Positions 37,201-49,401 of a stretch of 64,000 nt of DNA are shown here, piece after piece. The translations under genes and the position numbers were made by a program. A model generated the notes under the pieces. The model did no database searches. It was not told where the DNA came from and was given only the letters and a program-made list of their open reading frames with translations. The stretch's first letter is position 1. Every line of letters starts with the position of its first letter. The DNA lies in contig NW_024609880.1 of NCBI RefSeq assembly GCF_016920785.2, positions 58,047,817-58,111,816 on the forward strand, in the 5' to 3' direction. This DNA is from Ixodes scapularis. Its lineage: Eukaryota > Arthropoda > Arachnida > Ixodida > Ixodidae.

Positions 37201-38563
37201 AACAAACATGGTGGCTCCCATGGAAAAGAGCTGACACTGGTCTATAACGATTAAGATAAGCACAGCAAGTGAGTGGGGACAGGTAATAGCTGCTTGATAA
37301 AGGTACAATTTACACTACTATGATCATGCTGACAAAGTCGGGCGGATACAGAATGCGTTCAGCTACCATACGAATGAAGTGTGTAATTCGGTTAGCACCG
37401 CACACATCAACCTCACCCCATCACATACAGAAAGCTGCGCAAGCCACACAGCAGCTGTGTATGGTAGCTCGACACATTCTCCGTCCCTCCGTCTTTGTCG
37501 AAATGATCAACCTAGGGAATTTTTGTTTTCTTGCAAGTGTTTTGGTAACGTGTGGTTCATGCAGCTTCAATAGATACAAGAGCATTTCTGTCCTGGCCAG
37601 TAGCCATGGACAGAAGCGAAAGCCCATTAAAATCTCTTCCATGTCTAAAAGCCATGGGTACCCATCTCCGGCCAAGGAGAAGGAGAAGAATATATTTTTC
37701 TCAATTCAGGCACCAGTGTAAGTAGCGGCGGCTCCGGGAATCTACGCTCGACGACCGGGGAGATTCCGCGAATGACTCGTCCTTTCAAAGCTAGTCCTCG
37801 AGTTTCGACCCTTTGACAGAAGCGAAAGGGAGCAAGAAGACCACAAAGTTTCTCTTGCTAGGGTCAAACTAGACAATCTTCCGATATTAAGCTTTCAGGC
37901 TCAGAAACGCCCGAAGTGCTCAGACCACTAGTTATATTGAGATAACCAAACAGCTTCGATAACGAAGAGAAGGTTGACATACTAAACGTCCTATACAAAA
38001 GAGACGTGCTTTACGGTAAGCTGCGTGCAAGGCCCAAACGAATGATGGACTCAGCAAGAAAGAACTAATGGCACGCAGTTAAGCTCGGATCGAACGAAGT
38101 GTTCGGGAACCCTTTGAGCGTTCTCAAATCATTCCACTCAATGCTTTTACACCAGAAAGTGAATGGAGTCCCTCCTTATCAACTCTTAATACTTCAGGAG
38201 TTGGTACGTCGAAAAAATATCTGGGCGCTTAATGATAATTTTATGTAGACCTGCTCTTTAAAATGTTCAAATATACGCCAATACGTAGGAACGCTACTGT
38301 AACGTTGTGTATTGTAACTCTTTGAGAATTAATACGTACCCAGAACAAATTTTGGACAACCTTTCGTTCAAATTAAATGCTACGTATAAGAGGAAACCTT
38401 GAGCCGCTGTGGTTATGTAAAAAAAAATAAAAAAGTGCACTTGGTTCCACAAGCGCGTATCTGGATGACAGCATTTTTCATGAATTCCGTCAATACTCGA
38501 TGAAACCAACTGCCCTGTAAAATCTTTGGAACGTATTTATACGTCATCGCTTTATGTGGACGC
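34201..38563. other. Unassigned AT-rich DNA
   Basis: No gene recognised over about 4.3 kb. Simple runs include T near 35070-35090 and A near 35563-35575. Open frames are under 135 codons without domains. Confidence 0.45.
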
Positions 38564-38823
38564 TAAAACCACTGACGTATAGACCTCTCCAGCGGCTGTC
38601 TCGAACGAAGCGACCGGGCGAAAAATGCTGAGTCACTGAGCTGTGGACGCATGAGCAGCGTCCGATATACCGCACAGCAGATCAACAGTGCATGCTTCGA
38701 AGGCGTTCCACAGCCCAGCAGACAAAGATGGCAGCGCGCAGGAGGCGATTTCTGCAAAGGTCTATACATACCATGGTCATAGCAAGTTACAATCATAACG
38801 ATCACAGAGCGTCAGTGGCTTTA
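38564..38823. mobile_element. Small MITE with 14-bp inverted ends
   Basis: TAAAACCACTGACG (38564-38577) and the reverse complement of 38810-38823 (TAAAGCCACTGACG) differ at one base. The AGACCT/AGGTCTATAC words further in are also inverted. No transposase content, and the target duplication is not clear. Confidence 0.5.
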
Positions 38824-40101
38824 AGACAAGAGTTCATGCCAAACTATTAAGTCGTTGCGAAATGTTTTGCCCTTGCACCGCACATGCGCGATCTTTCAAC
38901 AGAAATAAATTATTCGAGTTGCTCTTCCCAGGGGTTCATATTCAAGCATAATAGTGCTACGGCAACTTTATACCCGGATGCGAACAAGGTGTTTTGTTCG
39001 GTGCCAGTTACGTGAGTGCGGCTGGCCTTCGTGGGCAGTTAACTTAGACAAATAGCATCAGTTTCTCTTTCCTCGCTCAAGCCTAGACGTGGATGACGCC
39101 AGACAACCTTTTTAGAGATCGTATACGCATACAATGAAACAGTTCACATTTTCCGCTTCGAATGCTGCTGGATAAAAGTTAGCTCTCTGAGAGGAGATAC
39201 GCCCGAATGACATCGAACATTTCTAAAAAACGAGCTTGCGCTTGTCACCGTAAGGTGGGGTTCTTATCCATTTCGGTACTAAAATAACATGCCAGACGGG
39301 GTGTTACGGACAACGAAGTGACTTTAGTTGTATAACGAAACACATATGATTGCAAGCCTTACAATCTAACGCTCTCCTGTATATTCAGCAAGCGGTAATT
39401 TACCATGACAAAACAGTAATCATGAAGGTCGTCCGTGGTAACATGCATGTCTTTTCCCTATATACTTCAAACTGTAGTAGTTGCGACCGTGTTTGTCCAC
39501 AGGTTAGATAATATGTTAGGAAAACGGCATGCACTACACTTTCGTTACTTTTTTATCTTGAGGAAAAAAGTAAACCACGTGGTTAACTTTGCCATAGTTC
39601 TGAATACCTACGCTTGAAGTCACCAGTAAGCCGCCGCTGACCATCGCAGAATGTTCTGTAAAAAAAGCTAAATATCTTGAGCCGCAAGTGGAAAGGAGGA
39701 TAATCGTTAGAGATAAAGGATAAGGACTATTTAAACGAAATAGACATTTAGAGTTGTGACAATTGCCGCATTGTTCACGGGCTGTGATGGCAATTTACGT
39801 CTTCTCAAGAAGCTATTAATGAAAATAAATCCTTGCATGTTTTTAAGTAAAATATGTACATATATGAATGAGTGAAGAGGAATGCTGGTAGCAAAAAGAA
39901 AAACATCAGATTATTTAAGGTGTTTTCCTTCTAACGACATATTTCGTGTCAACGCACTATATCCGTGAACGTTTATGATGACTTTCAGAACAAAGATTTT
40001 AAATATTTCCTTTCTAACTACGGGAAATAGGATTAGAACAAGAACTACCCTGAGCAACCTTCAGGGGTCTGCAAACTAAGATAAAGGAATTCACCTACAG
40101 A
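38824..40101. other. Unassigned AT-rich DNA
   Basis: No gene, repeat family or structural RNA recognised. Confidence 0.45.
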
Positions 40102-40486
40102 AGGGTTTGGATTTGGGCTAGTTGGTTGAACATGTTTAGGGGTTAAAAGCGCTAAAAACGACGGACGAGTAGGAGAGACACACACCACAGAGCGCTACTC
40201 GCGACTGTTTTAATGTTGGAAAACACACACGTACCGCAAAAACCAAGACACACTTCCAATTCAGTTCCAACCGCCGTTTAGCGGCGGTTGGAACTGAATC
40301 GGAAGTGTGTCTTGTTGGTTTTGGCGGTACATGTGTTTTTGCGGCGGTTGGAACTGAATCGGAAGTATGTCTTGTTGGTTTTGGCGGTACGTGTGTTTTT
40401 CCAACATTAAATCAGTTGCAAGTAGCGCTCTGTGGTGTGTGTCTCTCCTACTCGTCCGTCGTTTTTAGCGCTTTTAACCCCTAAAC
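40102..40486. mobile_element. Foldback hairpin element 1, with 15-bp flanking duplication
   Basis: After a unique left lead containing TTTGGGCTAGTTGGTTGAAC, a long inverted repeat begins at 40134 (GTTTAGGGGTTAAAAGCGC) and ends at 40486. The arms meet at a 5-base loop (40277-40281). The right arm has a 60-bp unit duplicated in tandem (40281-40340, 40341-40400), which the left arm has only once. GAATTCACCTACAGA (40087-40101) and GAATTCACCTGCAGA (40487-40501) flank it, a probable 15-bp target duplication with one mismatch. It is non-coding. Confidence 0.75.
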
Positions 40487-40501
40487 GAATTCACCTGCAG
40501 A

Positions 40502-43500
40502 CGTGGTGTAAAGACGGTGCATTTTCTTCAAATATTGTGGCTTCTCTGTCTCCCGATGCTGCTACAGATGAACATATCTGAAGCATGGTTCAGTGCGAGC
40601 CTAAATGTGTTTTGTACACGATAGTTGAAAAGCGCAACGCAGTCTGATTATTACTCGCTTCAAAGGTACGAACAGTGCGTTACTCCTTATTTTTAAACAA
40701 AAATAATCATAACATTTGCTTGGTTAGAAACGAAGTGTCGCGTTTCAGGTAAGTGACATTAATGGTAAGCAATTCCGTAAATTGCTTATTAGTAAGTAGG
40801 CATACATTTTCGAATTTTGTCTGGCATTTATTGGCAATACATAATATAGTTCCTCAAATGCCCCCAACCTTAGTTGCGCCAAATTCTCTCTTGTGATCGT
40901 TCCTCGTAGTTTCCTTTAAACTAAAAGAAAAGTTTAGTTTTTTTTGTTATGTTTTTTGTTAGTTGCTTATATTCCACCTGTTGTGTCTAAATATCTTTAG
41001 GTATTGAAGTTAGCTCTAACTTATAAGCAAATGGAATATAATATCGTTGGAATCTTTCTCCGAGCAACTAGACGCTAGGCGGCTGGCTAGGAAGAGCTTT
41101 TTGCGCTAGTGGAAAGTGGTTGGCGCTATGTGGTCAGAAAAATGGTTTAACTAGCATATAAGCACATGCAAATCTTCTAGTGGATGAAACTGAACATTCG
41201 ATTACATTTTCGATGAATTTAATGTGTAATTTTTGCGTCGCTTCACCGAAATTCCTGAAATATGTGGAAGAATGGTTGTCGTGAATGAAGCACAGTAGCT
41301 TTAAAAATCAGTAGAAACATAACAGCTCCGCGGAATTGCAGGCAAAGTATATTTTGATTCAAATGAAAGTGATGGAATAGGGGATACGTCTTTGTTTTAT
41401 GAAGTGTGAACGATCTGCCCAAGGTGCGCACATTGGCTGATATTTATTATCCTATTAACACGTTACCAATATTTACCAACGGCCGCTTTCAGAGCTAAGA
41501 CAAGCTCCTGTTTTCAGGTAGTGAGGCTTCTTCCTCCATTTCTGACTGGATAAAAATTTTTCTACTGCAAATAATACGGCACGGGTGATGAGAACAAGGA
41601 GAACAGTGATATTACTAGTACTGCAACTATGAAATTAAAAAAAATGACAAGCGGGAATGGGACAAGTGCTACAAATAATTCTGAATGAGGACTTTGGCGA
41701 ACGAATTTTAGTAGTTATGACAATGCAAAGCGGACACAATAATTCCCCTTAATATTTACCAACGGCCGTCGCAACCCGCACATGTTTGTGGAGTGTTTTT
41801 GTTAATTGTTAAAAAGTAAAAATGAATACATTTCTGAGAACACAATGTTTCTTATCGATCTATATTCAGCCACCCCACTTCTTTAATCCAAAGGCATATT
41901 ATAGTCTGTCCACCTTCAACTTTAACAGCAACGAAGGCTAGAAGCGCAAGAAAGTGGCTTAGGCAGGTGCACCAGCTGAGGATGCCTTCATGCAACTGAT
42001 TTCCTCCCTCAAGCATGTGGCAGGCCTTCGTTGATTTCGTAATAATTCACGTGAATGGGACGCATGCCTTCGGGTCGATAAAAGCGCTCTTGACGTAAAA
42101 GTTCACTGTGTGATTTCAAAACCCACTGAGTAATCAATAATCAAACGCGATGAGAGAACATCGGTAGGGGCAGGTGAATAAGACACACAACAGAGATGCA
42201 GAATACAAAGGGCTAACGAACGTCCTTCCACAATCGTAGCAGGCGTGACATCACTCTATAGGATCCTCACCGCCACCAAGAAAATACAGGCCCGTTAGTT
42301 AAGTACGCAAAAAAGGAAACAGATAAAGCTCAAGCACGCTGTTGTTTTGTGAAAGGTATCGAAACAATTATCAATAAAATACAGTGAAGTGCCAGTCTGT
42401 ACCTTCCGTAGAAAGCACTTATTAAAAAGTGAGATACCGACGTGTCTAGTCAGCCAAATTTAGAAGCATGTAAATCGTTCGCTCATCGGCACACACACCA
42501 AAGAGATGCGTCGTTGAATAATATACAAGTCAAATGTTGTTGAGCTGAAGTCAGTTGTAGTTCTGTGTCGAGTCCTTGTACCAGGAGAAACAGCGTTGTC
42601 CAGAAGTTCAGAACTCACACAACGACGGGCTCAGAGAAAGAAAGGGGAGGACACACACCGTACAATAAATTCACGGTTAACAAACTTTCTTTGGCGATGC
42701 CTGCCCGAAGCTGAGAAATACTACGCCACACACGGGGACTGAGGTAGGAATTCCTAAACCAGTGTAGCATCGCGATGGCCATGGCGGATAATTATCTCTT
42801 GGTCGTCCACCTATTCGTAATTGCCCTATATTGTACAACTGAAGCAATCACCTCAGCCACTGAGTTCCACGACGTGTCTATCAGTTTGTGGTGTTCTACA
42901 AAACTCTTGATAAGGTTTAAATTACTGGATATTTAGTGAGCCCGCATTGAAATTGAAACTGAAATTAAAAGACGCCAAAAAAAGTTCGATATCGTAGAGT
43001 TCTCCATTATCGTATCAATTGCGTCGAACCGTTGACGTTGCAAATATGTAAATTACATACTCGTACCCACATGATGACATTATAAAAATGTGAGAGGATA
43101 AATAAAGCTAGTCAGAAAAGAACATCAATCGTGAGTGAATCATTTGGACATTTCCAGGAATATTTTCTATCATCGATCAAAAAAATAAATATCACTTCAA
43201 AGTGAAATACCAAGCGCATTTCTAGGGAGTACCCCGACTAGTAATAGTTTAAACAGAACTTTAAAACATTTTATGAGGACTGGAATTTCGCCCTGCAGAT
43301 AAACGTCGCGACTTACAGTTTTCTAGATTGAGTTGATGTTGCCGATGGGGAACTTAAGGCAGTCATGGAAGTTGCTTTATACTAGCATTCCATCCTTTAT
43401 GTTGTAACTAAAAATCTGTGTTCCTATGCTCAAAAGCTGTGGTCGCATGCCATCTAACACCTCATACACTTTCCAGAACGTTCATGTATGTCTCTCCAAA

Positions 43501-43718
43501 ATATTATCTGTACTTCCTTTCCTGTTCTAGCACATCTTCTTTATTAGAATTCACATTTTACTAATGCAGCTGCTGCAATTCCTCCAGTAGGCTAACCTCT
43601 GCCGGGTATTTCACGGAGTGGTGAAAGGGTGGCCTTATGCGCCAGACGTCGAAGCGTGTTGCGTGCGCGCCTCCGGCAGCATCCACGGCCCTCTCGCGCG
43701 GGTTCGCGGCCTCGGTGG
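40502..43718. other. Unassigned DNA downstream of the receptor gene
   Basis: No coding content recognised. The part nearest 43718 would contain the 3' untranslated region of the minus-strand receptor gene. AATAAA on the minus strand (TTTATT on plus) is present in several places, but I cannot choose one. Confidence 0.4.
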
Positions 43719-45086
43719 CTATCGCTTGACACCGAAAGGCGGCTGCCTACCGCAGAGCAGCTTGCGAAATGCGTTCCTGAAGTCGGGGCTGAAGATGGTG
43801 TAGATGATAGGGTTGAGCATGGAGTTCACATAGCCGAGCCACAGGAAGACGCTGAACGCGTAACCGCCGGACGAACACGACGTGCAGAGAGTCATGAGCA
43901 GCACATTGACAAAGAAGGGCATCCAGCAGATGACGAACACGCCCGTGATGATGGCAAGCGTCTTGGCCGCCTTGCGCTCCCTCTTCGACTCGAGCGACTC
44001 CCGGGTCGTGAACTGCCTGCGGTCTTTGCCGCCCTGCTGTGCGGGCGGTGGCCGCAGCGGTGCCCCGTCGTTGTTTCGCGAGATGTCAGACTCCTGCGTG
44101 GTGGTCCCGCCGCTACACGAGTTCGGGCTGTGGTTGTTGCCGGCCACGATTACGGAGATTTCCACGTTTGACGACGGACTCTTGGCCATGATCTGAGGCA
44201 CCTTGCTGCCGGGCTTGTGCCGGATGCGTCGTCTGGCCACCTGGTAGATGCGCCAGTAGAGGAGCAGGATCAGAATGAGAGGCACGTAAAATGTGGAGCA
44301 AGTGGCGAAGATCTGGTAGCCGACGTCTTGGCTCACCAGGCATATACGGTTTACCTGGACGCGGTGCTGGAAGTCCGGGTCCTTCCATCCGAACACCGGG
44401 GCCACAGACACAGCCAGCGCGACAGCCCAGACGAGGAGGATCATGAAGCCGACCTGGCGGGCGTTTCGCTGGCGCACGTAGTCAACTTGGGCCACAGTCC
44501 GGTAGCGGTCCATCGCGATGGCCAGCAGGTGTAGGATGGACGCGGTACAGCAGAGCACGTCGCAGCATGTCCAGACGTCGCACAGTGCCGGACCCAGTGC
44601 CCACTCCTGGCTCACTTCGGCCACGGCCGCCAGGGGCATCACTAGGCACGCCACCATAAGGTCCGCTACTCCTAGAGACAGCACCAGGTAGTTGCCCACG
44701 CTGCGCAGATTCCGCTCCATAAAGATGGCCACGATGACGAACACGTTTCCGACAACCGTGGCCACGATGATGAGTCCTAGCACGCAGGATACCAGGACCA
44801 CCACGACAAGTCTCAGCTCCCGTGGCAGCAACGCTGGGGACCGCGTGTCGAGCTGCGGATCTTCAGAGACGGTGTTGTATGAGGCGTTGTACCCCACAAA
44901 CGACAAGTTGCCCACGTCACCAGTGACGGTGCTTTCGAACATGTTGCGCAAGTGTGAGCTCTGGTTTGCCTCAATTTCTGTCCAGTTGACCCCTCCCGAT
45001 GCAGGGCTCGTGGGATCTGCGATACGGAACAGTATGGTCCCGACCTTCCAGACAGCTTCGGGCAGGTTCGCCGGTGTTTGGTTCAT
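43719..45086 (-). CDS. 5-HT1: Serotonin receptor, 5-HT1 type (class A GPCR)
   Basis: Class A aminergic receptor of 455 residues, a normal length for insect and tick 5-HT1 receptors, which couple serotonin to Gi/o at the plasma membrane. I start at the ATG at 45086 (G at -3), the first ATG in frame. The N-terminus has five N-glycosylation sequons (about residues 2, 34, 41, 60, 67). Seven membrane segments follow at about 92-120, 131-157, 166-190, 211-232, 259-278, 376-398 and 411-432. Key residues: Asp142 (TM2), Asp176 in TM3 (amine-binding position), Cys169/Cys249 disulfide, DRY 193-195, FVICWMPFF in TM6, NPIIY 425-429. GWKDPDF followed by VSQDVGYQIFATCSTFYVPL is typical of arthropod 5-HT1A/1B. 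Oddity: DRY is followed by Arg-Thr, where relatives have Trp-Ala. The open frame continues upstream to about 45185 past a TCGCAG acceptor-like site, so an upstream exon is possible. An octopamine or 5-HT7 identity is less likely. Confidence 0.93.
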   Translation of the reverse strand: MNQTPANLPEAVWKVGTILFRIADPTSPASGGVNWTEIEANQSSHLRNMFESTVTGDVGNLSFVGYNASYNTVSEDPQLDTRSPALLPRELRLVVVVLVSCVLGLIIVATVVGNVFVIVAIFMERNLRSVGNYLVLSLGVADLMVACLVMPLAAVAEVSQEWALGPALCDVWTCCDVLCCTASILHLLAIAMDRYRTVAQVDYVRQRNARQVGFMILLVWAVALAVSVAPVFGWKDPDFQHRVQVNRICLVSQDVGYQIFATCSTFYVPLILILLLYWRIYQVARRRIRHKPGSKVPQIMAKSPSSNVEISVIVAGNNHSPNSCSGGTTTQESDISRNNDGAPLRPPPAQQGGKDRRQFTTRESLESKRERKAAKTLAIITGVFVICWMPFFVNVLLMTLCTSCSSGGYAFSVFLWLGYVNSMLNPIIYTIFSPDFRNAFRKLLCGRQPPFGVKR

Positions 45087-48000
45087 TGCTGCCACCGCCT
45101 CCCTCGTGGCCACATTCAGAAGCGCTGGCTGTTCCTGTGGGCAGCTTGATCTTGAATGGCCATACTGCTCTCTCCTGCGATACAAATATACGATAACAAA
45201 CGTAAGTAAAGGGCAGTATGTATCCGCGAAGGGTGAAATATACCAAGCGTATGCAAGCTGTGTCGATCATTGAAAAACGTTGTTTCTTAAGTTTTTTTTA
45301 TGTATAGCTGACGTGTTTAGTGTATAATTTGCGCACTTATCAATCGCAGGATAATGTTAGTTATACATTAAAAAAAAAAGGGGAGTTCATCTTTTTATTT
45401 ATTCATAAGACTTGAGATTATCTATTAGGGGTTGAATTTTATCGAGGCTTCGTAACATGTTTTTACTTTTTATCATGTGGCTAATGGCGTTAGGAGGTGC
45501 CATCACACTTTCGGCGCAATAGTAGTTCGCAAGACTGTATATTGCCGAAGTTATCAGGAGCGTATACTTAATAAAAATATTAACTCTGTCTAAAGCAGAA
45601 CAAATGTCCTTCGTTCCTCTTTAAGCAATTAAATTGTTATGATCTTCTTTTGGTTGGCGACCGACGTTTTACTAAGTGTTTTAACTTCTGCAGGGTCTCT
45701 GAATTGCCACTTTCTTTTTGCCCGTTCCGTGATTACGTCAGTCATAATGTAGATCATTTCTTGACTCACGAATCGATGAAGATAACCACTACAATTTGAT
45801 TACGTAACACTTCCCGTCTTCCCCGAAGATTGCCTTGTTAACGCGTCATCGGGATGCAATTTGCGCTATATTTTTAGCCAACATCTCTTTTGTTTTTATG
45901 TGCTTGCTTAGTGCGTGTGCACACCAAGCAAGCACTTCGCTCGTCTTCCGGCAGTCAAAAATGACCGCTATCAAAGCCCTTCTCCACTTGACTGATTAGG
46001 TTACTAAATGTTATTTTGTTAATTCTCAGGTCAATAAAGACATAATTTCTTTATTTGCGCTCGTGCCTTCGAATACCGAAGTGGGCATGGCTTTCTGTAT
46101 TGGTGCAATGTTTCGAAATGATTCTCGGGCTGGTCTCAACCATGTAGATAGTTGTAGAGCCCACACATTGCGGTTAAAAGTAACATTTGCACAGCGAAGT
46201 CGACCCGAAAAATAAGATGTTGCTGGTCTGGAATATGTTTTTTACTATTTTTGTAAATGTAATGCAATGTTAGTATTTCAAACACCCTGCATTTTTTGGG
46301 GGGCTCCAATGGCAACCAGAGGCGTACACTTCAAGTTTGAAGAAAGTACTTAGTAGGAGTATAGGTTTCTAAGTGTGTTTTGTTTTACAGTGTAAAAGTC
46401 TGCTTAGCAGTACATTCTTATGGGTATAAAACCACCTTCATTTGGGAGATAATTTATGAACACACCATCGATTGTTACAGATAAAAGACTCGACATTTAC
46501 AAAAAAAATATTTTTTAAAGAATAACAACAAAATAAAGGTTTCAAAAACTCTTATTAACCGAACTTACAAATTCTTGCCTTTCGCAAACATTATTACGAA
46601 GTAATGCACAATTTTCAAAGCGAGAATTGTAATAACTCTGCAGCCAGTCAATGATTGGTGAGGTCACTGGTTCGTCCTATTGCTAAACTTTACCATTAGA
46701 AAGTGCATATTTCGCCAACAATCAGGGGCCAGCAACACACGCTCCCCACAAACTACAGGCAGAACCCGCCGTACGTATATTTTTCGCCCCACGTATATAT
46801 ATAACTATCGACTTCAAGGCCAACACGCATGCCACTAAGGACCTAGATCTCATACTCGACAGCTCTCTGAAATCAGCGTGGGATGCCCATCGGAACTTGC
46901 TCCTCCGAACAAGCCAATGCACTCCGCACAACCCACCAGGGTCATTACGATACAGCTCGAGGTTTTCAAAATATGGGTCATAGACGAGTTACCCGCTATA
47001 CTACGTTCACCTCTAAGCTGACAGTGCTGTGGAAGTTACATGCCCGTTGGACCTCCAACACGTCTATCTCTTCCCACGTGATTACGCACCCGCCCATAAC
47101 CACGCGCAGGGGAACGGAGTCAGGAAATGAAAGAGAGACGCTTGACTGGCCGGGCGAGCGCGTAGCTCCCAATGAACTGTCAACTGAGGGTGGAACGAAG
47201 TATAGTTGTCTGACTCACAAACTGGCCGTGCCTCGGGGCGACAGAGGGACGATGGCTTCTCGTTTTGCTGCTTGCTGAAAGCGAGATATTTGCGGGCGCT
47301 TGATACTGTTACCATAATGCCACTGGAACACGAGCGAGTCGTCTCATCCATCTAATTTCTTGGACCCGACTGTGGAATGAAAAAATGGGCCGCGAGCATG
47401 GTATATTTGGGAGTTGCAGATTTTGTTACGTAAAAAACAAAGCGATTTAGATTTTTTTATTTAGTTTAGAGATAACGGACTGAGTCAATGTTTGAATGGC
47501 GATACTTGTGTTTTTTGTTTTTTGCTTTGGTTTATGCACTTGAAAAAATTCGCTTTCCATCGGAGTGCGTGTGAGCGTGACTGCGTGCTAGGCAGCGGAA
47601 ATAATTGCTGGAATGATGAGTTAGCTAGTTATTATTTACACCGCCTGTCGTCCTTCAAGAGCAGGTTGGCATAGTGATAAGAAATCTTGAGTGAAGTGAC
47701 GTTGTTACGGTCATCTAATATAGATTTATTTCTAAACTTATAACCGCTTCTGTGTTCCTGTCAACTATCTTAGCAGACTGAACTCGTCTTCTAACTTAAA
47801 GGCCATACGATGTGATAAATTTAACAATAGTGGGGAAGGACGCAAGTTACCGCTCGCGAGTGCGTGGAGCACGATTGAAAGCATCGCGTGCTTATATCAA
47901 GGCATAAGAAAAACGCAAAATGGTCCACTGATGTGTTGCCTTATCTGCAGACGAGCTTCAAAAAGCAGGCAGATTATAAACCAAAAAAAGGCGAAGAAGT

Positions 48001-48610
48001 TAGTTTACCTTAATACTCTTTCTAGACTACAGGCACCGCATTAAATAAGATGAGGAGGTTATAGCCATTGATTGGCCATGATTGACTGGTAGCGCTTCAC
48101 AAGCGGTGGAAGCACATACGGTCTCGCTGCAGGCGGTAGCAGGACATACGCCCCACAGGCACCTAAACTGTCCCTTAAGATGGCGCATAAACATTTTTAA
48201 AACTGCGGAAAAAATATGTAGTTATTCTTTCTGCAACGTGACAATTTTAAATGTTTTCTGTAGCAGATGGTGATTGTAGAAACAAACTTCCGCGGGTCGT
48301 CTATTTGTGTTGTTTACATCAGTGATGAGGAAACATATAGCAGACATAAATATATAGATTGTAGCGGTGTCGCGGGGTTATTGTGCCGGTGTAACGGCGT
48401 TGCGCCGCAATCATGAAAAGTGCGGTCCTTCACTCACAAGCTCGGGCCGCGTAGTGCGAGAGACGCGAGCCAGGCGGAGTTCGGCACCTGGCCAGTGAGT
48501 CAACGGCACGGTCGAGCACAATTAAATCTTTTTTTTTTCTCGATATATGCCTCGTTGGTTCTTCTTCCGGGTAAGCAGTGGCACCAAACCTTTCAATATA
48601 TATATATATA
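45087..48610. other. Unassigned DNA upstream of the receptor gene
   Basis: The stretch near 45090-45300 may hold 5' untranslated sequence, a splice acceptor (TATCGCAG on minus, near 45172-45179) or the promoter of the receptor. Beyond that no gene is recognised. The open frames at 46883-47278 and elsewhere lack domains. Confidence 0.4.
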
Positions 48611-48771
48611 TGTTAGAGCCTCGACATGGGAAACGGAGATCAGTGAAGGTTTAAAAGGGAGCGTTTAACACACGTCTGGCGGGTACGCCTGCCACGCAAA
48701 AAGAACGGTACACCACGCGGGTGGTGGCACGAGCTTGGGGTCAGTCGTCTTTTCTTGCGAGAGCGCTAACA
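48611..48771 (-). repeat. 3' LTR of the minus-strand retrotransposon
   Basis: 161 bp beginning TGTTAG and ending CTAACA, closely matching 51457-51618 in direct orientation. The two LTRs differ by scattered substitutions. On the minus strand the pol-derived tail frame runs into it and stops at 48665. Confidence 0.9.
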
Positions 48772-48928
48772 CTCGGCCATCCTGAAATTCAAGTGTCCTC
48801 ACTTGATGTTCTTCAATGTCAACATCGAATGTGTTGAGTCGTTTCAGTTTGTCGACGGGAGCTGTTCGACGTGTAGAAACGTTGCGTCCGCTTGTGGCCA
48901 GGTATATCCTCACTGCGGTCGGTCTCAT
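48665..48928 (-). pseudogene. Integrase C-terminal tail fragment
   Basis: The frame reads TRRTAPVDKLKRLNTFDVDI, then EEHQVRTLEFQDGR, and continues into the 3' LTR to a stop at 48665. A basic '(R)RTVHVDRLK' stretch of this type is typical of the extreme C-terminus of Ty3-group integrases. The zinc-binding and DDE domains that should precede it are missing. It follows the ZCCHC7-like segment after that segment's stop codon, marking the 3' junction at about 48930-48963. Confidence 0.65.
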
Positions 48929-48963
48929 TAGAAAGTCGCATCGATTTTCTGCTGCAAGAGCGA

Positions 48964-49401
48964 CTACTTCTTGTTCTTTTTCTTCTTTATTGAGCCTCCG
49001 CCGTTTCTCACGGAAAGTTTGTTTTCGTAGCCGCCGTCGTTGTTTAGGTACTGTTGATTCGTACTGTGGTGAGGCCGTTTCCTTGGTTGTCTTCTTGCCG
49101 ACATGTTTTCGCTGTGCACCCGTTTGCGGCTGCCCTTGCCTCCTTTCTGTTTGTTTGATGGTGCTCGCCCATTTCCTTCTGTCTGTCTACTCTGATATTG
49201 AGACTCGTGAGGGTCGTCGTAAAAAATGATGTAGGCCGTACCTGGATTGCCCCTTTTCCTCATGTGGCATTGGTGACCAAAGTGGCCTTGGCCTGCGCAG
49301 TTGTAGCAGTAGCGTTCCTTAATTGGCCCCGTCTTGAAAGGCGCTCGCACGATAGGACCGTCCTTTGTTGTAAGGTGGTATCTCCTCCACGGTTCAGGGC
49401 A
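48964..49401 (-). pseudogene. Captured host segment resembling the C-terminal part of ZCCHC7/AIR
   Basis: From about residue 152 of the open frame beginning at 49854 the sequence stops looking like pol and reads CPEPWRRYHLTTKDGPI, then CYNCAGQGHFGHQC (C-X2-C-X4-H-X4-C; 49267-49308), then IIFYDDPHE and a basic, serine-rich tail ending KKKKNKK. CPxLWRRYH followed by a last zinc knuckle and a YDD stretch is the hallmark I know from ZCCHC7, the zinc-knuckle subunit of the nuclear TRAMP RNA-surveillance complex. Only the last knuckle is complete, and the end of the previous one is the leading cysteine. The segment is fused in frame to the upstream protease linker and ends at TAG (48964-48966). No intron interrupts it, so capture from mRNA is likely. 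A retroviral nucleocapsid origin is the main alternative, but it does not explain WRRYHLTT or YDD. Confidence 0.7.

Noticed and set aside
49260..49310. The third CCHC knuckle as an ordinary gag nucleocapsid
   Set aside because: It lies downstream of the protease and linker, and its WRRYHLTT and YDD surroundings fit ZCCHC7, not gag.
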